A stretch of 64,000 nucleotides of DNA from Bacteroidota bacterium (GCA_024279425.1 JAJRRO010000122.1:62001-126000), one strand, 5' to 3'; shown: positions 1 through 8,307, counted from the stretch's first letter. The notes: generated by a model from the sequence alone, not told the origin. Program-made: numbers and translations.

Positions 1-62
1 AGATTACAAGTGAGCTATTACATCAATTGGAGGAAAAGGAAGTGCATTATAAATTGAATTAA
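1..62 (+). CDS. dnaE: 3' end of a gene, probably DNA polymerase III alpha subunit (partial)
   Basis: The reading frame starting at base 3 is open from the window edge and ends with TAA at 60-62, giving the tail ITSELLHQLEEKEVHYKLN. Such a tail, followed by trxA and a DUF58 gene, is the arrangement I know from flavobacterial dnaE loci. The name rests mainly on that context, because only about 19 residues are visible and no catalytic motif falls inside the window. The gene enters from the left. Confidence 0.45.
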   Translation, partial: ITSELLHQLEEKEVHYKLN

Positions 63-79
63 GATATTCGAGCATGTCA

Positions 80-99
80 CACTGAGCGCAGTCGAAGTG
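80..99. repeat. short imperfect palindrome in the dnaE-trxA gap
   Basis: The 20-bp stretch begins CACTGAGCGC and ends CGAAGTG, with CACT at one end facing AGTG at the other. Near-identical short elements are dispersed between genes in many flavobacterial genomes. I found no second copy in this window, so its repeat status is from general knowledge and not shown here. Confidence 0.35.
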
Positions 100-221
100 C
101 ACGTTCGAATGAAACGAATCAATAAATTCCATCGATATCGCAATAGGTAAAACGAATCCTACCTTAGTAAGAAAATGGTAAAATAATTGACTAAATTTGT
201 ATAATATTTAAATAAACGAGC

Positions 222-539
222 ATGGCATTAGAAATAACAGATGCTACTTTTGACGAGGTAGTTTTAAAGAGTGATAAACCGGTAGTAGTGGATTTTTGGG
301 CGGCCTGGTGCGGGCCTTGTAGAATGGTAGGCCCTATCATTGACGAGGTGAGCGCTGAATATGACGGTAAAGCCGTTGTTGGTAAGGTTGATGTTGATGC
401 CAACCAGGAATTTGCCGCAAAATACGGAGTACGTAATATTCCTACCGTTTTGGTATTTAAAGGCGGTGAAATTGTAAATAGACAAGTAGGGGTTTCTCCT
501 AAAAAAGTCTATACAGATGCAATTGATGCGCTGTTGTAA
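222..539 (+). CDS. trxA: thioredoxin
   Basis: A 105-residue cytoplasmic thioredoxin, the usual length for the family. The active-site WCGPC is at residues 29-33 and the cis-proline loop (RNIPTV) has Pro74. It reduces protein disulfides, using thioredoxin reductase as electron donor. There is no signal peptide, so this is the housekeeping form and not a secreted TlpA/ResA-like protein. The ATG start begins the conserved beta strand directly. It lies between the presumed dnaE end and a DUF58 gene and is followed by a strong intrinsic terminator at 568-599, so it is probably the last gene of its transcript. Confidence 0.97.
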   Translation: MALEITDATFDEVVLKSDKPVVVDFWAAWCGPCRMVGPIIDEVSAEYDGKAVVGKVDVDANQEFAAKYGVRNIPTVLVFKGGEIVNRQVGVSPKKVYTDAIDALL

Positions 540-567
540 AAGGAAAATTCATTAGTTTAAGAAAGGT

Positions 568-599
568 TCGGTCCCGAGTATTCGGGACCGAGCTTTTTT
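568..599 (+). terminator. intrinsic terminator after trxA
   Basis: A perfect 10-bp stem TCGGTCCCGA / TCGGGACCGA with a 4-base loop (GTAT) is followed by GC and six T residues. It sits 29 bp after the trxA stop codon and ahead of the DUF58 gene. Confidence 0.9.
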
Positions 600-628
600 G
601 TTTTATATTAGTTGCAAAAGATCAATTC

Positions 629-1558
629 ATGAATCTTAGGTCCCAATTAGACAAAGCCACACTATTCCAAAACTTGGAGCTTTTGGCACAACAGGTGGTC
701 GAAGGTTTTATCAGCGGTATTCATAAAAGTCCGTTTCATGGGTTTTCTGCAGAATTTGCGGAACATAAAATTTACAATAGTGGTGAGAGTACTAAACATA
801 TAGATTGGAAGTTATTTGCAAGAACAGACAAACTCTACACCAAAAGATACGAGGAAGAGACTAATCTCAGGTGTCATATGATTTTGGACAATTCAGCTTC
901 GATGTATTATCCCGAAGTTAAAAATCTGGGCATGGACAACCTCAATAAAATTGGGTTCGGGGCATTGGCAATTGCGGCATTGATGAATGTCTTGAAACGA
1001 CAACGGGATGCTGTGGGCTTGAGTGTCTTTTCTGATGGCTATAATTTTTATTCCCCCGAAAAGGGGAGCGAAAGGCATCATCAAATGCTATTGTCAAAAT
1101 TGAGTGAGATCAGTATAGAGCTTGAACCGGCAAAACAGACCGAAATCTACACCCATCTACATTTAATTGCGGAGAATATAAAACGTAGAAGCCTTATCTT
1201 TTTGTTTACCGATATGTTTCAAACGTCAATGGAAGACGATAAGTTGTTCGACGCCTTACGACATCTTAAATACAACAAACACGAAGTGGTATTGTTTCAC
1301 CTATTGGATAGGGAAAAGGAGTTTGATTTTAACTTTGAGAACACCCCCAAACGGTTTTTGGATGTTGAGACCGGCGAGCATATCGATTTGTTTTCGGATA
1401 CGGTTAAGGCAGGGTATCACGATGCGATAAAGATATATTTTGACGAACTTAAAATGAAGTGCGCCCAGTACAAGATAAAGTATGTTGAAGTTGATGTGCG
1501 ATCCAATTTTTCAAAGGTGTTGAACACCTTTATGGTAGAGCGTCAAAAATTCCTATAG
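629..1558 (+). CDS. DUF58 / von Willebrand factor A-like protein
   Basis: A 309-residue protein of the DUF58 family. The N-terminal half has the family signature around residues 47-75 (GES...HIDWKLFARTD...RYEEE). It is followed by a vWA-like fold with an intact MIDAS-type DxSxS motif at Asp87-Ser91. There is no signal peptide or membrane segment. Such proteins usually work beside MoxR-type AAA ATPases and BatA/B-like membrane proteins, but no MoxR gene is adjacent, so its partner must be elsewhere. The terminator upstream means it probably has its own promoter. Family assignment is firm; the cellular role is not known. Confidence 0.85.
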   Translation: MNLRSQLDKATLFQNLELLAQQVVEGFISGIHKSPFHGFSAEFAEHKIYNSGESTKHIDWKLFARTDKLYTKRYEEETNLRCHMILDNSASMYYPEVKNLGMDNLNKIGFGALAIAALMNVLKRQRDAVGLSVFSDGYNFYSPEKGSERHHQMLLSKLSEISIELEPAKQTEIYTHLHLIAENIKRRSLIFLFTDMFQTSMEDDKLFDALRHLKYNKHEVVLFHLLDREKEFDFNFENTPKRFLDVETGEHIDLFSDTVKAGYHDAIKIYFDELKMKCAQYKIKYVEVDVRSNFSKVLNTFMVERQKFL

Positions 1559-1586
1559 CATTACAATTAATATTTTGTGCAAATTG

Positions 1587-1617
1587 TTTGTGAAATTCAT
1601 TAAGCGATGTATATTTG
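1587..1617 (+). promoter_or_regulatory. Bacteroidetes-type promoter of tRNA-Asp
   Basis: TTTG at 1587-1590 and TATATTTG at 1610-1617 are separated by 19 nt. This matches the Bacteroidetes sigma-A consensus (TTTG, about 19 nt, TAnnTTTG). The second box ends 15 bp before the tRNA 5' end, suitable for a short leader. Confidence 0.75.
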
Positions 1618-1632
1618 CACCGCTTTAAGCAC

Positions 1633-1706
1633 GGTCTGGTAGTTCAGTTGGTTAGAATACCTGCCTGTCACGCAGGGGGTCGCGGGTTCGAGTCCCGTCC
1701 AGACCG
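1633..1706 (+). tRNA. tRNA-Asp (anticodon GTC)
   Basis: A complete 74-nt cloverleaf. The acceptor stem GGTCTGG (1633-1639) pairs with CCAGACC (1699-1705) and the discriminator is G1706. The anticodon loop CTGTCAC sits between CCTGC and GCAGG and gives GTC. The T-arm is GCGGG / CCCGT around TTCGAGT. CCA is not encoded. Its 3' part (from 1663) is duplicated at 19534-19579, so the gene is an integration site that remains intact at the left boundary of the inserted element. Confidence 0.97.
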
Positions 1707-1708
1707 CT
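1663..1708 (+). repeat. attL: 46-bp direct repeat (tRNA-Asp 3' end)
   Basis: These 46 bases, from the anticodon stem to two bases past the tRNA, are identical to 19534-19579. The two copies bracket a region with a tyrosine integrase next to one end, which defines this as the left attachment site of an integrated element. Confidence 0.95.
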
Positions 1709-1718
1709 TAACAAAGAT

Positions 1719-1747
1719 AAGCCTTTCAAGAGATTGAGAGGCTTTTT
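1719..1747 (+). terminator. element-borne terminator behind tRNA-Asp
   Basis: Stem GCCTTTCAA / TTGAGAGGC (one G-T pair) with loop GAGA at 1721-1742, followed by TTTTT. It lies just inside the element. The equivalent position after attR (19592-19616) has a different hairpin, so each insertion seems to supply its own terminator for the tRNA. Confidence 0.85.
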
Positions 1748-1756
1748 CTTTTTTAC

Positions 1757-1778
1757 GGGTACAACATAGGTACAACAA
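1757..1778 (+). repeat. left copy of a paired 9-bp repeat, candidate integrase arm site
   Basis: Two copies of GGTACAACA separated by TA (11-bp period) make a 22-bp block that recurs exactly at 19399-19420, near the other end of the element and in the same orientation. One-helical-turn spacing and terminal location fit arm-type sites bound by the N-terminal domain of a tyrosine integrase. Binding is inferred. Confidence 0.65.
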
Positions 1779-1840
1779 TTCAAAAAACTTAATTTTCTTT
1801 TCATTATATTTAGTTAACTATCCGTCAACAACTTATAGTG

Positions 1841-2512
1841 ATGAAAAACATAATAGACTATTTTGGACGGTTATTCTTCAAATTCATAAAAGGCAGAGAA
1901 AAATTCTTTATTTCCTTACAGAAGAGTAGGTCTAAACAAATTGTTTTCCTCTTAAGTTGTCTTTCCCCTATCGCTTTACTACTCGTATTTTTTCTCCCCG
2001 TATCCTTATATACACGCTTATGGATTTTTCTTGGATACATGTTAATAGCATTTCTGACTATTCTAATTACGGCTATTTATTTTAGAGGAAAAGAGATGTA
2101 CGCAAGCTATAAGCATGAACTCGAAATGGTCTCTACAAATTTCTACAAAAAGGAGTACACAAAGCTCCATTTTACAAATGAAGATATTGATAACTTAAGC
2201 TTACTAACTGAAGGCTTAGAAGTTAAAAACAAAATCAATAACCTTAACATGGTTAAAAATGGAAAAGCCGCCAATTACTTTTTTGTTTTTTCTATTATGC
2301 ATCGTTTTGTCAAAGGAGGAATTCTTGATATTGAAACCAATAAGCGCAGAATACTTTTCGATTTGATAGAAAAATCTTTCTTGATGAATGGTAAGAACGT
2401 AAACCCAGACACCCTCACTTCCAGTTTCAGTCGATGGAATTCCGACATGAAACGCCCTGAAAAAGTTGTTTTGGAGTATGAAAAAGTAACCGATATTCTA
2501 GGGAAACAATAA
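1841..2512 (+). CDS. hypothetical membrane protein
   Basis: A 223-residue protein of unknown function and the first gene inside the element. I chose ATG at 1841 over the GTG one codon upstream. After a basic N-terminus it has two adjacent hydrophobic segments (about residues 31-53 and 60-81). A long charged cytoplasmic domain follows, with no motif I recognise. It precedes the replication genes on the same strand but is 124 bp away from them. It could be an accessory or exclusion protein; the sequence alone does not say. Confidence 0.6.
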   Translation: MKNIIDYFGRLFFKFIKGREKFFISLQKSRSKQIVFLLSCLSPIALLLVFFLPVSLYTRLWIFLGYMLIAFLTILITAIYFRGKEMYASYKHELEMVSTNFYKKEYTKLHFTNEDIDNLSLLTEGLEVKNKINNLNMVKNGKAANYFFVFSIMHRFVKGGILDIETNKRRILFDLIEKSFLMNGKNVNPDTLTSSFSRWNSDMKRPEKVVLEYEKVTDILGKQ

Positions 2513-2636
2513 ACTTTCAACAACTATTAAGCAATACGATTTATTGTTCTATTTATTCCTATTTGCTGTCATAGCTTTGCATTGCGCAATACAAGTAAAA
2601 GCTTTTACTCATCATTAATTTCTAAAACATGAAACT

Positions 2637-3047
2637 ATGAATGAGCAAATGAATACCCAGTCCAAAAACATTGCGGACACAGCCATTCCCAACTTACCCG
2701 ATACAGCGGAGTCTATTACTCTTTACGACAGAATGCTATGCGACCTACAGATACTGGTCAATTGCACCAAAGATTCGGTAGCACTATTAAAGGAAATCAA
2801 ATCCCTCACGGTTTTCAATAAGAAAGTACTAAACCTAGAAGACCTAGTGCTTTATACTGGACTATCGGAAAGCACTATTTACAAACTTTCCAGACAGGAT
2901 CTTATCCCAAAGGGACAAAACACCGAAATGCGGAAACTGTTCTTTGAAAAAGATAGAATTGATGCTTGGCTTTTAGGTAAGCCTGATATTTCCGATGCAT
3001 ACTTTGAAGAAAAGTTCAATGAACGGCTACTAAAGAACAAACGATAA
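2637..3047 (+). CDS. helix-turn-helix (excisionase/MerR-like) DNA-binding protein
   Basis: 136 residues. The C-terminal half (about residues 63-115) reads as an HTH_17 winged helix: LEDLVLYTGLSESTIYKLSR, then a wing and FFEKDRIDAWLLG. The N-terminal 60 residues are probably helical. Proteins of this size and position in Bacteroidetes IMEs act as excision or replication regulators. It lies 10 bp before the VapE-like gene, so the two are probably co-transcribed. It may be the recombination directionality factor for the integrase at 18175-19383, although that is inference. Confidence 0.75.
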   Translation: MNEQMNTQSKNIADTAIPNLPDTAESITLYDRMLCDLQILVNCTKDSVALLKEIKSLTVFNKKVLNLEDLVLYTGLSESTIYKLSRQDLIPKGQNTEMRKLFFEKDRIDAWLLGKPDISDAYFEEKFNERLLKNKR

Positions 3048-3057
3048 ACTTCTTACT

Positions 3058-4263
3058 ATGTCTAAGACGGAACTGAATGGTCTTTATCATGTTGAAGACC
3101 CTAAGAAGAAAACGATTTACGATTACACGATTGAGTACTTAGATGAAAAATATAACATCATGTACAACGAAATCTCCCATGACTTTCAGATTTCAGTTCT
3201 TAATCAAAAGAACTGGCATTATCTCAATCTAAATTCATTAATCATTGAATTAGCCAAAGCTGGAATTGAGATTAGTACAGCTAAGCTTGAAATATTGATT
3301 CGTTCTGAACTGATTCTAAAGTACAACCCGATAAAAGAGTATTTCGAATCTCTTCAGAAATGGGATGGTGAGGATTATATTAGTAAGCTGGTTTCTTATG
3401 TGCCAACTTATGACAATACAGCTTTCCTTTATCATTTTAGGAAGTGGTTGGTACGCGCAATTAAATGCGCTCTGGAACTCAGTTACTTTAACAAACAAGC
3501 ACTCATTATTGGCCATAAGGGACAAAGTTCTGGAAAGTCTACTTGGTGCCGGTTTATTTGTCCACCTGAGTTGGGGGAATACATGGCGGAGGATATCAGT
3601 AATGACAAAGATGCGCGTATTCAACTGTGCCGAAACTTTTTGTACAATCTAGATGAGCTTGCAGTACTTTCCAAAAAAGATGTAAACGCATTAAAATCAT
3701 TTTTTTCCAAAACCTTTATTAATGAGCGTTTACCCTATGACCGTAAGAATACCACGCTACCCAGAATCTGTTCATTTTTAGGATCCACGAACATGTCGTC
3801 TTTCCTTAATGACGAAACAGGATCAGTGCGCTGGTTGTGTTTCGAATTGATGGATAAAATCGATTTTGCATATTCGAAGGAAATTGAAATCAAGAATGTT
3901 TGGTCACAAGCCTATCATCTGGCTTACCACGACCTAAATTTCAATCCTGAGTTAACGCTGACGGATATCATGGAGAACGAAGAACGCAACAAAAAGTACA
4001 CAAAGCTTACTACAGAACAGGAGTTGGTGGCCAAGTATTACGAAAAGTCTAACGACTTGAAAGACTTTGTTACTGCATCTGATGTTCTAGTCACGCTATC
4101 CTGTTTGAACCTCCGACTAAATCAGATTAATCTCGGCCGCGCCTTATCAGGATTCAACTTCCAAAAAGTGAAACATCCCAAACGACAAGTGTATGGTTAT
4201 CTGGCAAGACAGCTTTTTGTGGACAGCCCTTGGCAAATGGAATTTTCCAAAAAACAGGAATAG
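3058..4263 (+). CDS. VapE/VirE-family P-loop ATPase
   Basis: 401 residues. A Walker A motif GHKGQSSGKST is at 152-162 and a Walker B-like LYNLDE ends near 200. They are followed by the family signatures NALKSFFSK, ERLPYDRK and a sensor-like SFLGSTN. VapE/VirE proteins are SF3-like ATPases used in replication of phage satellites, genomic islands and IMEs. The gene follows an HTH gene by 10 bp and precedes a primase, with an iteron-like region (4265-4438) between. That supports a role in autonomous replication of the excised element. No frameshift or missing key residue is visible. Confidence 0.88.
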   Translation: MSKTELNGLYHVEDPKKKTIYDYTIEYLDEKYNIMYNEISHDFQISVLNQKNWHYLNLNSLIIELAKAGIEISTAKLEILIRSELILKYNPIKEYFESLQKWDGEDYISKLVSYVPTYDNTAFLYHFRKWLVRAIKCALELSYFNKQALIIGHKGQSSGKSTWCRFICPPELGEYMAEDISNDKDARIQLCRNFLYNLDELAVLSKKDVNALKSFFSKTFINERLPYDRKNTTLPRICSFLGSTNMSSFLNDETGSVRWLCFELMDKIDFAYSKEIEIKNVWSQAYHLAYHDLNFNPELTLTDIMENEERNKKYTKLTTEQELVAKYYEKSNDLKDFVTASDVLVTLSCLNLRLNQINLGRALSGFNFQKVKHPKRQVYGYLARQLFVDSPWQMEFSKKQE

Positions 4264-4264
4264 T

Positions 4265-4438
4265 ACCTACCTAGTTACCTAAGAGATAAGAAAATCAATA
4301 TTAACGGGAAATGAATCTAGGTAGGTTCTTTAACCCCTTCTTACCTAAGGGTTACCTATCCTACCTAATAAGGTACTATAGGTAAGTAAAAAGAACACTC
4401 CCACCTAAGCCAAAGACTCCTTATTCATTGGGATAGGT
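4265..4438. repeat. iteron-like cluster of ACCTA/TAGGT motifs, candidate replication origin
   Basis: In this intergenic stretch ACCTA occurs at 4265, 4269, 4277, 4343, 4354, 4363 and 4403, and its complement TAGGT at 4318, 4322, 4379 and 4434. That is eleven pentamers in 174 bp, against fewer than one expected by chance. Several extend to TTACCTA or CTACCTA. The position between the VapE-like ATPase and primase genes is where an IME origin or a regulatory operator array would be expected. The function is inferred. Confidence 0.7.
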
Positions 4439-4453
4439 AAGAAGGTAGGCTAA

Positions 4454-5431
4454 ATGACGAAAATTAAGCTGATGAAAAGAAAAAGAACGATCAATCTAAC
4501 GTGTGAAAGAGCCCGAGCTTTTCCCATCGAAAAAGCGCTGGCAAAACTCGGGCACTTTCCGACCAAATCGACCAAAAAAGAAGCTTGGTTCCTGAGTCCG
4601 TTCCGCTCAGAAACCCAAGCCTCTTTCAAGGTATCCAAAAAACTGAATAGATGGTACGACCATGGAGCAGGAAAAGGTGGAAATATAATCGACCTGATTT
4701 GTTTGATTACAAAAGGTACGGTCAAGGATGCATTAAAAATAATCGAGCAAGACTGGACCTCTTTTTCTTTTCAACAGCAGCAGATTTCAAAACGGGAAGA
4801 AAACGAGTCTAGAATAACCATCACGAAAATCAAAGAGTTGAACCATTTTGCACTGAAAGGTTATTTGAAATCTAGAAATATTTCTATCACAACTGCCAGA
4901 AAACTGGTTAAACAAGTCCATTACGATTTCAAGGGCAAAAGCTATTTCGCCGTGGGTTTAAAAAATAAATCCGGGGGGTGGGAATTGCGAAATAAATATG
5001 TAAAGAATTCCAGTTCGCCAAAGGATATCACCCATATCAAAAATGGCCATACTAAACTCATAATCACCGAAGGGATGTTCGACCTATTATCAATTTTGGA
5101 TAGTACTGAAAAATTAGAATCGGAATATGATTTTCTAGTATTAAACTCCACAGCTTTTCTTCAAAAAGGGATTAAGACTATGGATAGCTATATCAGCGTT
5201 GAACTCTATTTGGATAACGATACAAATGGAAAGCGAACGACCCAAAAATTGATAATGCATTCCAAAAGCAGTGAGGACAAATCAATGCGCTATAAAGGAT
5301 TTAAGGATATGAACGAATGGCTCATGTATAGTGCTAAAAAGAGACTTGGGCAGGGAGCACAAGATGTGTTTTTGTTGCCACAAAAACAAACTTGCTTTAC
5401 TCCCGGCGGTCGCAAAGAAAAAATGAAATGA
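4454..5431 (+). CDS. DNA primase-like protein (CHC2-like plus Toprim domain)
   Basis: 325 residues. The N-terminal ~100 residues resemble the DnaG CHC2 region (WFLSPFRSETQASFKV...WYDHGAGKGGNIIDLI), but the zinc-binding cysteines are not in their usual places. A Toprim domain follows, with the catalytic Glu in IITEGMFD (Glu206) and the LDND acidic motif (Asp254, Asp256). It would prime DNA synthesis of the excised element. It overlaps the MobC-like gene by 4 bp (ATGA), linking replication to mobilization in one transcript. Confidence 0.85.
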   Translation: MTKIKLMKRKRTINLTCERARAFPIEKALAKLGHFPTKSTKKEAWFLSPFRSETQASFKVSKKLNRWYDHGAGKGGNIIDLICLITKGTVKDALKIIEQDWTSFSFQQQQISKREENESRITITKIKELNHFALKGYLKSRNISITTARKLVKQVHYDFKGKSYFAVGLKNKSGGWELRNKYVKNSSSPKDITHIKNGHTKLIITEGMFDLLSILDSTEKLESEYDFLVLNSTAFLQKGIKTMDSYISVELYLDNDTNGKRTTQKLIMHSKSSEDKSMRYKGFKDMNEWLMYSAKKRLGQGAQDVFLLPQKQTCFTPGGRKEKMK

Positions 5432-5733
5432 AAAGGACCTATATCAAATTTAGATGTTCCATCTATGAAAAAAAATTGCTCAAGAAAAGGGCGGAACAGG
5501 CAGGTATTTCGCTTTCCGAATACTGCCGTAGTTCCGCTTTTGGAAATTCGGTCATCGAACGTTTGACGGAGGAACAATTGACCCATTATAAAATGCTGGT
5601 CAAGTACAAGAACAATTTTACCAGTATCGGAAATATGTTCAAAAAACACAATCCAAAACTAGCCAGTGAAGTTGAAAAATTGGCAGAAAAAATACGAACA
5701 CACCTCTATAATTTCAAGAAAATAAAGAAATGA
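5428..5733 (+). CDS. mobC: MobC-like relaxosome accessory protein
   Basis: 101 residues from the ATG at 5428, which overlaps the primase stop as ATGA. I preferred it to an upstream non-ATG start lying inside the primase gene. The sequence has the typical MobC layout: a short N-terminal strand (YIKFRCSIYEKKLLKKRA), the AGISLSEYCRSSAFG ribbon-helix-helix-like segment, then a basic helical tail (SIGNMFKKHN). Such proteins bind oriT and help the relaxase nick. The stop overlaps the relaxase start (ATGA at 5730), which supports a relaxosome pair. Confidence 0.8.
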   Translation: MKRTYIKFRCSIYEKKLLKKRAEQAGISLSEYCRSSAFGNSVIERLTEEQLTHYKMLVKYKNNFTSIGNMFKKHNPKLASEVEKLAEKIRTHLYNFKKIKK

Positions 5734-6599
5734 TAGGAAAGGGAAATTCCATAGCGCACACGGGAACAAGTATCAATTACGGTTGGAACCAGGAGAAAGA
5801 TGCAGAAGTTGTATTTAGCCAATACCTAGCCGGGGATAACCCCCAACAGATAACCGAGGAGTTCAAATTGATCCAGGAACAGAACACCCGTTGCCAAAAA
5901 AACACCTTAAGTTTTGTACTTAGCCCGACACGTGAAGATGGTGCCAACCTGACCAAAGAGAAACTGAAGGAGCTAACCCAAAAGTTCATCAAGGAAATGC
6001 AATTGAAGGAACGACAGGCTATCGCTTTTGTTCACAGGGACAAAGCGCATATCCATGTGCATCTATATGTCAACCGGATAAGTTTTGATGGCAATGCCTA
6101 CAATGATAGTTTTATTGGGAAGCGGAGCCAACTGGCCGCCGAAAATGTGGCAAAGGAAATGGGACTGACCACGGTTAAGGAAGTACAATTGGAAAAGGAA
6201 CTGGATTCGATAAACGTGCGTCTCGAAATAAAAAATATACATCAAAGGGTAATGGAAAGCGAAAAGCCAAAAACACTGGATAGTTATATCAAGGCAATGA
6301 AAGAAAGGAATGTGGAAGTCTTACCAAGTATTAATCGCGCCAATAAGTTACAGGGATTTCGATTCGGATACCAAGGCCACAATTTCAAGGCAAGCAAGGT
6401 ACACCGTTCCATGTCCGGAGGAAAAATAATTGGGCAGCTTTCACAAAATAAAGGCATGGGAAAACCAATAGAGGCAGGCAAGTCGGTACGGCTATTGGGA
6501 AAGACCTTGGAAATGAGCACCAACCTTGCTTCTAGCATGGCTAAAAATGTACTCAAAAAAGTGATTAAAAGAAGCATCGATATAGGAATCGGATATTAA
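5730..6599 (+). CDS. mobB: relaxase / mobilization nuclease
   Basis: 289 residues, relaxase/mobilization nuclease family (MOB-P-like). The metal-binding three-His motif is His107, His109, His111 in AHIHVHLYVNRI, preceded by His102. A candidate nucleophile Tyr17 lies in INYGW near the N-terminus. The C-terminal third is basic and probably contacts DNA. At 289 residues it is a minimal relaxase without a fused helicase or primase, as in other Bacteroidetes IMEs. It would nick oriT and lead the strand through a helper transfer system. It is translationally coupled to the MobC-like gene. Confidence 0.87.
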   Translation: MIGKGNSIAHTGTSINYGWNQEKDAEVVFSQYLAGDNPQQITEEFKLIQEQNTRCQKNTLSFVLSPTREDGANLTKEKLKELTQKFIKEMQLKERQAIAFVHRDKAHIHVHLYVNRISFDGNAYNDSFIGKRSQLAAENVAKEMGLTTVKEVQLEKELDSINVRLEIKNIHQRVMESEKPKTLDSYIKAMKERNVEVLPSINRANKLQGFRFGYQGHNFKASKVHRSMSGGKIIGQLSQNKGMGKPIEAGKSVRLLGKTLEMSTNLASSMAKNVLKKVIKRSIDIGIGY

Positions 6600-6610
6600 A
6601 ACAATAAGCA

Positions 6611-7084
6611 ATGGGATACAAGAAACTGGACGAGGTAATGGAATTGCTCACCGACGAGCTGGACGGGTTCAACAAGGCCTTAGGGAGACTGGAGCGGTTG
6701 ACCCGGAACGTGGAGGACATAAGGATAATGCCCGACACTTCGGAAATCGAGAAACTGCTGGAAACGCATTTACAGCGGGAAAAGGAAAAGGCTTTGAAAC
6801 TTCAAGAATCAGTCCACACCTTACAGAAACGCCTGACAGCGGCCAGTGTGATATCCAGATCTCGTTTGTGGCTGCACTATTCCATTTGGTCGGTCTCCTT
6901 GGTCATCATCGGCTATCTGGCCTTTAAGGTTTCCACAATGGATGAACTCCGAGAGGAATCGTTCTTCAAAGGTCGGCAAGAGGTCATTACAAGCCTAAGA
7001 GGTTATTTTGACCAATATCCGGAGCATTATAAAGATTACGAACAATGGCTCAAGGAAAAGGATAGTGTTCCAAATCAAAAGTAG
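6611..7084 (+). CDS. membrane-anchored mobilization accessory protein (hypothetical)
   Basis: 157 residues. The N-terminal 80 residues are highly charged and helical, with a coiled coil at about 48-78. A single transmembrane segment lies at about 87-106, followed by a short domain. Start 11 bp after the relaxase stop places it in the mob operon. Small single-TM coiled-coil proteins in this position are common in Bacteroidetes mobilization modules, possibly linking the relaxosome to the membrane. I recognise no named domain, so the role is by context only. Confidence 0.6.
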   Translation: MGYKKLDEVMELLTDELDGFNKALGRLERLTRNVEDIRIMPDTSEIEKLLETHLQREKEKALKLQESVHTLQKRLTAASVISRSRLWLHYSIWSVSLVIIGYLAFKVSTMDELREESFFKGRQEVITSLRGYFDQYPEHYKDYEQWLKEKDSVPNQK

Positions 7085-7091
7085 CATGCCC

Positions 7092-7147
7092 CCTATCCGG
7101 TTTTTGTTTAACGATTATCTACCGGAACACTACAAAAACCGGACAGG
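7092..7147 (+). repeat. 16-bp inverted repeat after the mob operon (terminator or oriT candidate)
   Basis: CCTATCCGGTTTTTGT (7092-7107) faces ACAAAAACCGGACAGG (7132-7147) with one mismatch and a 24-nt loop. It begins 7 bp after the mob-operon stop. There is no T-run directly after the right arm, so it is not a textbook terminator. The rest of the gap (7148-7371) is AT-rich, with short repeated GTAACGT and TTAGTT pieces and no gene. Confidence 0.5.
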
Positions 7148-7371
7148 ATCCATGGGCAGTTAAGTTTTTGGTAAGGATTTGGGAAGGGCTTTAATGTAAC
7201 GTGTGTTAGTTAATATATTAGTTCCACAACTCGATTTGTCGATTTATTTCTTCCTGCCACTTCCCAACTAACGTAATGTCTTAGTTGGTTTATCTGAGTA
7301 AAACGTAACATTTCGACCCTCTGGCCCATTTTATTATTTCTTTAATATTTTTTACAATTCCCCTTTAAAAC

Positions 7372-8190
7372 TTAATGCAACAAATTACGATTTATAGTTT
7401 TGAACTCTAACTCTTCGTAGCATTCGAAAAATTTATTAGCGTTCGCCACAAAATTCTTTAGCTCATTTATTTTATAAAGAGGTTTACCCATCTCTTTAGA
7501 CCTGTATGCTAAATCTTTACTATGAGCAACCCAATTTCTAATTTGTTTTATAGCTTCAATATTTTGCTTAAACGTTTTAGAAACTAACTGTTTTGAAGCT
7601 GCAAAAATCAATAAATCATTTAAGTAAAAAGTCTGGAAAACTCTTAGATCCTTCCTCTTTTGTTCTAATTGTTCACTCTTCTTGCTGTTAGAAGGTACGC
7701 ACTGCTCATATCTCTTTCTCCAGTGTTCAGATGCTCCAGCCTTTTCTTGCATCCAATTTAAAAGTGATTGGTTGTTTTCTCCATTAATAACAAGATAATC
7801 TCTCAGCATTCGCTCAAAATTATAACTGGCTTTATAAAATTCTACATTCAGAAAATCATTATTATAATCTACAATATGGACCACACCTTTAACAATGTCA
7901 TCTTCAACTGCAAACATAACTTCATCATGATCTCCAGTCTCAAACTTTAGCAAAGTCGCCTCATCAAACAATCTATCAAAAGGATGACAAGTTAAGTCCT
8001 TAGTTAAGGGTACTTTCACAAAAGAGTCTCCCTGAAGTTTATAAATACTTTTTCTGTCGAAATCTGGTAAGTGAGATATCCCATTTAACTCACAAAAAGC
8101 GATAAGTTCCTGTACTTTATCTTCTTGATAAAAGACAAGGTCCTTCACATAAATATGAGCTATTGTGGTGTACTTTATAGATTCTATCAT
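7372..8190 (-). CDS. CBS-like plus HEPN-domain protein (probable RNase-type effector)
   Basis: 272 residues. Residues about 10-125 look like two CBS-type repeats (VKDLVFYQEDKVQELIAFC..., VEDDIVKGVVHIVDY). The C-terminal part carries the HEPN signature RNWVAH (Arg218-x4-His223) between helical segments. HEPN proteins with this motif are often metal-independent RNases in defence or toxin systems; CBS pairs sense nucleotides. The gene ends the minus-strand cassette, so it may be a nucleotide-sensing effector of the upstream system. It could also be an independent toxin. The domain reading is fairly good; the activity is inferred. Confidence 0.6.
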   Translation of the reverse strand: MIESIKYTTIAHIYVKDLVFYQEDKVQELIAFCELNGISHLPDFDRKSIYKLQGDSFVKVPLTKDLTCHPFDRLFDEATLLKFETGDHDEVMFAVEDDIVKGVVHIVDYNNDFLNVEFYKASYNFERMLRDYLVINGENNQSLLNWMQEKAGASEHWRKRYEQCVPSNSKKSEQLEQKRKDLRVFQTFYLNDLLIFAASKQLVSKTFKQNIEAIKQIRNWVAHSKDLAYRSKEMGKPLYKINELKNFVANANKFFECYEELEFKTINRNLLH

Positions 8191-8307
8191 ATGCCCCTTT
8201 TACAACTACCCTCAAATTTTTCAAGTAATAAACTGCCAAGTCTTGAAAATGGGTTTGGGTTGCTAAAACTGTTTCTATTCAAATTATTTCTTCTTGAATT
8301 ATTGTTT

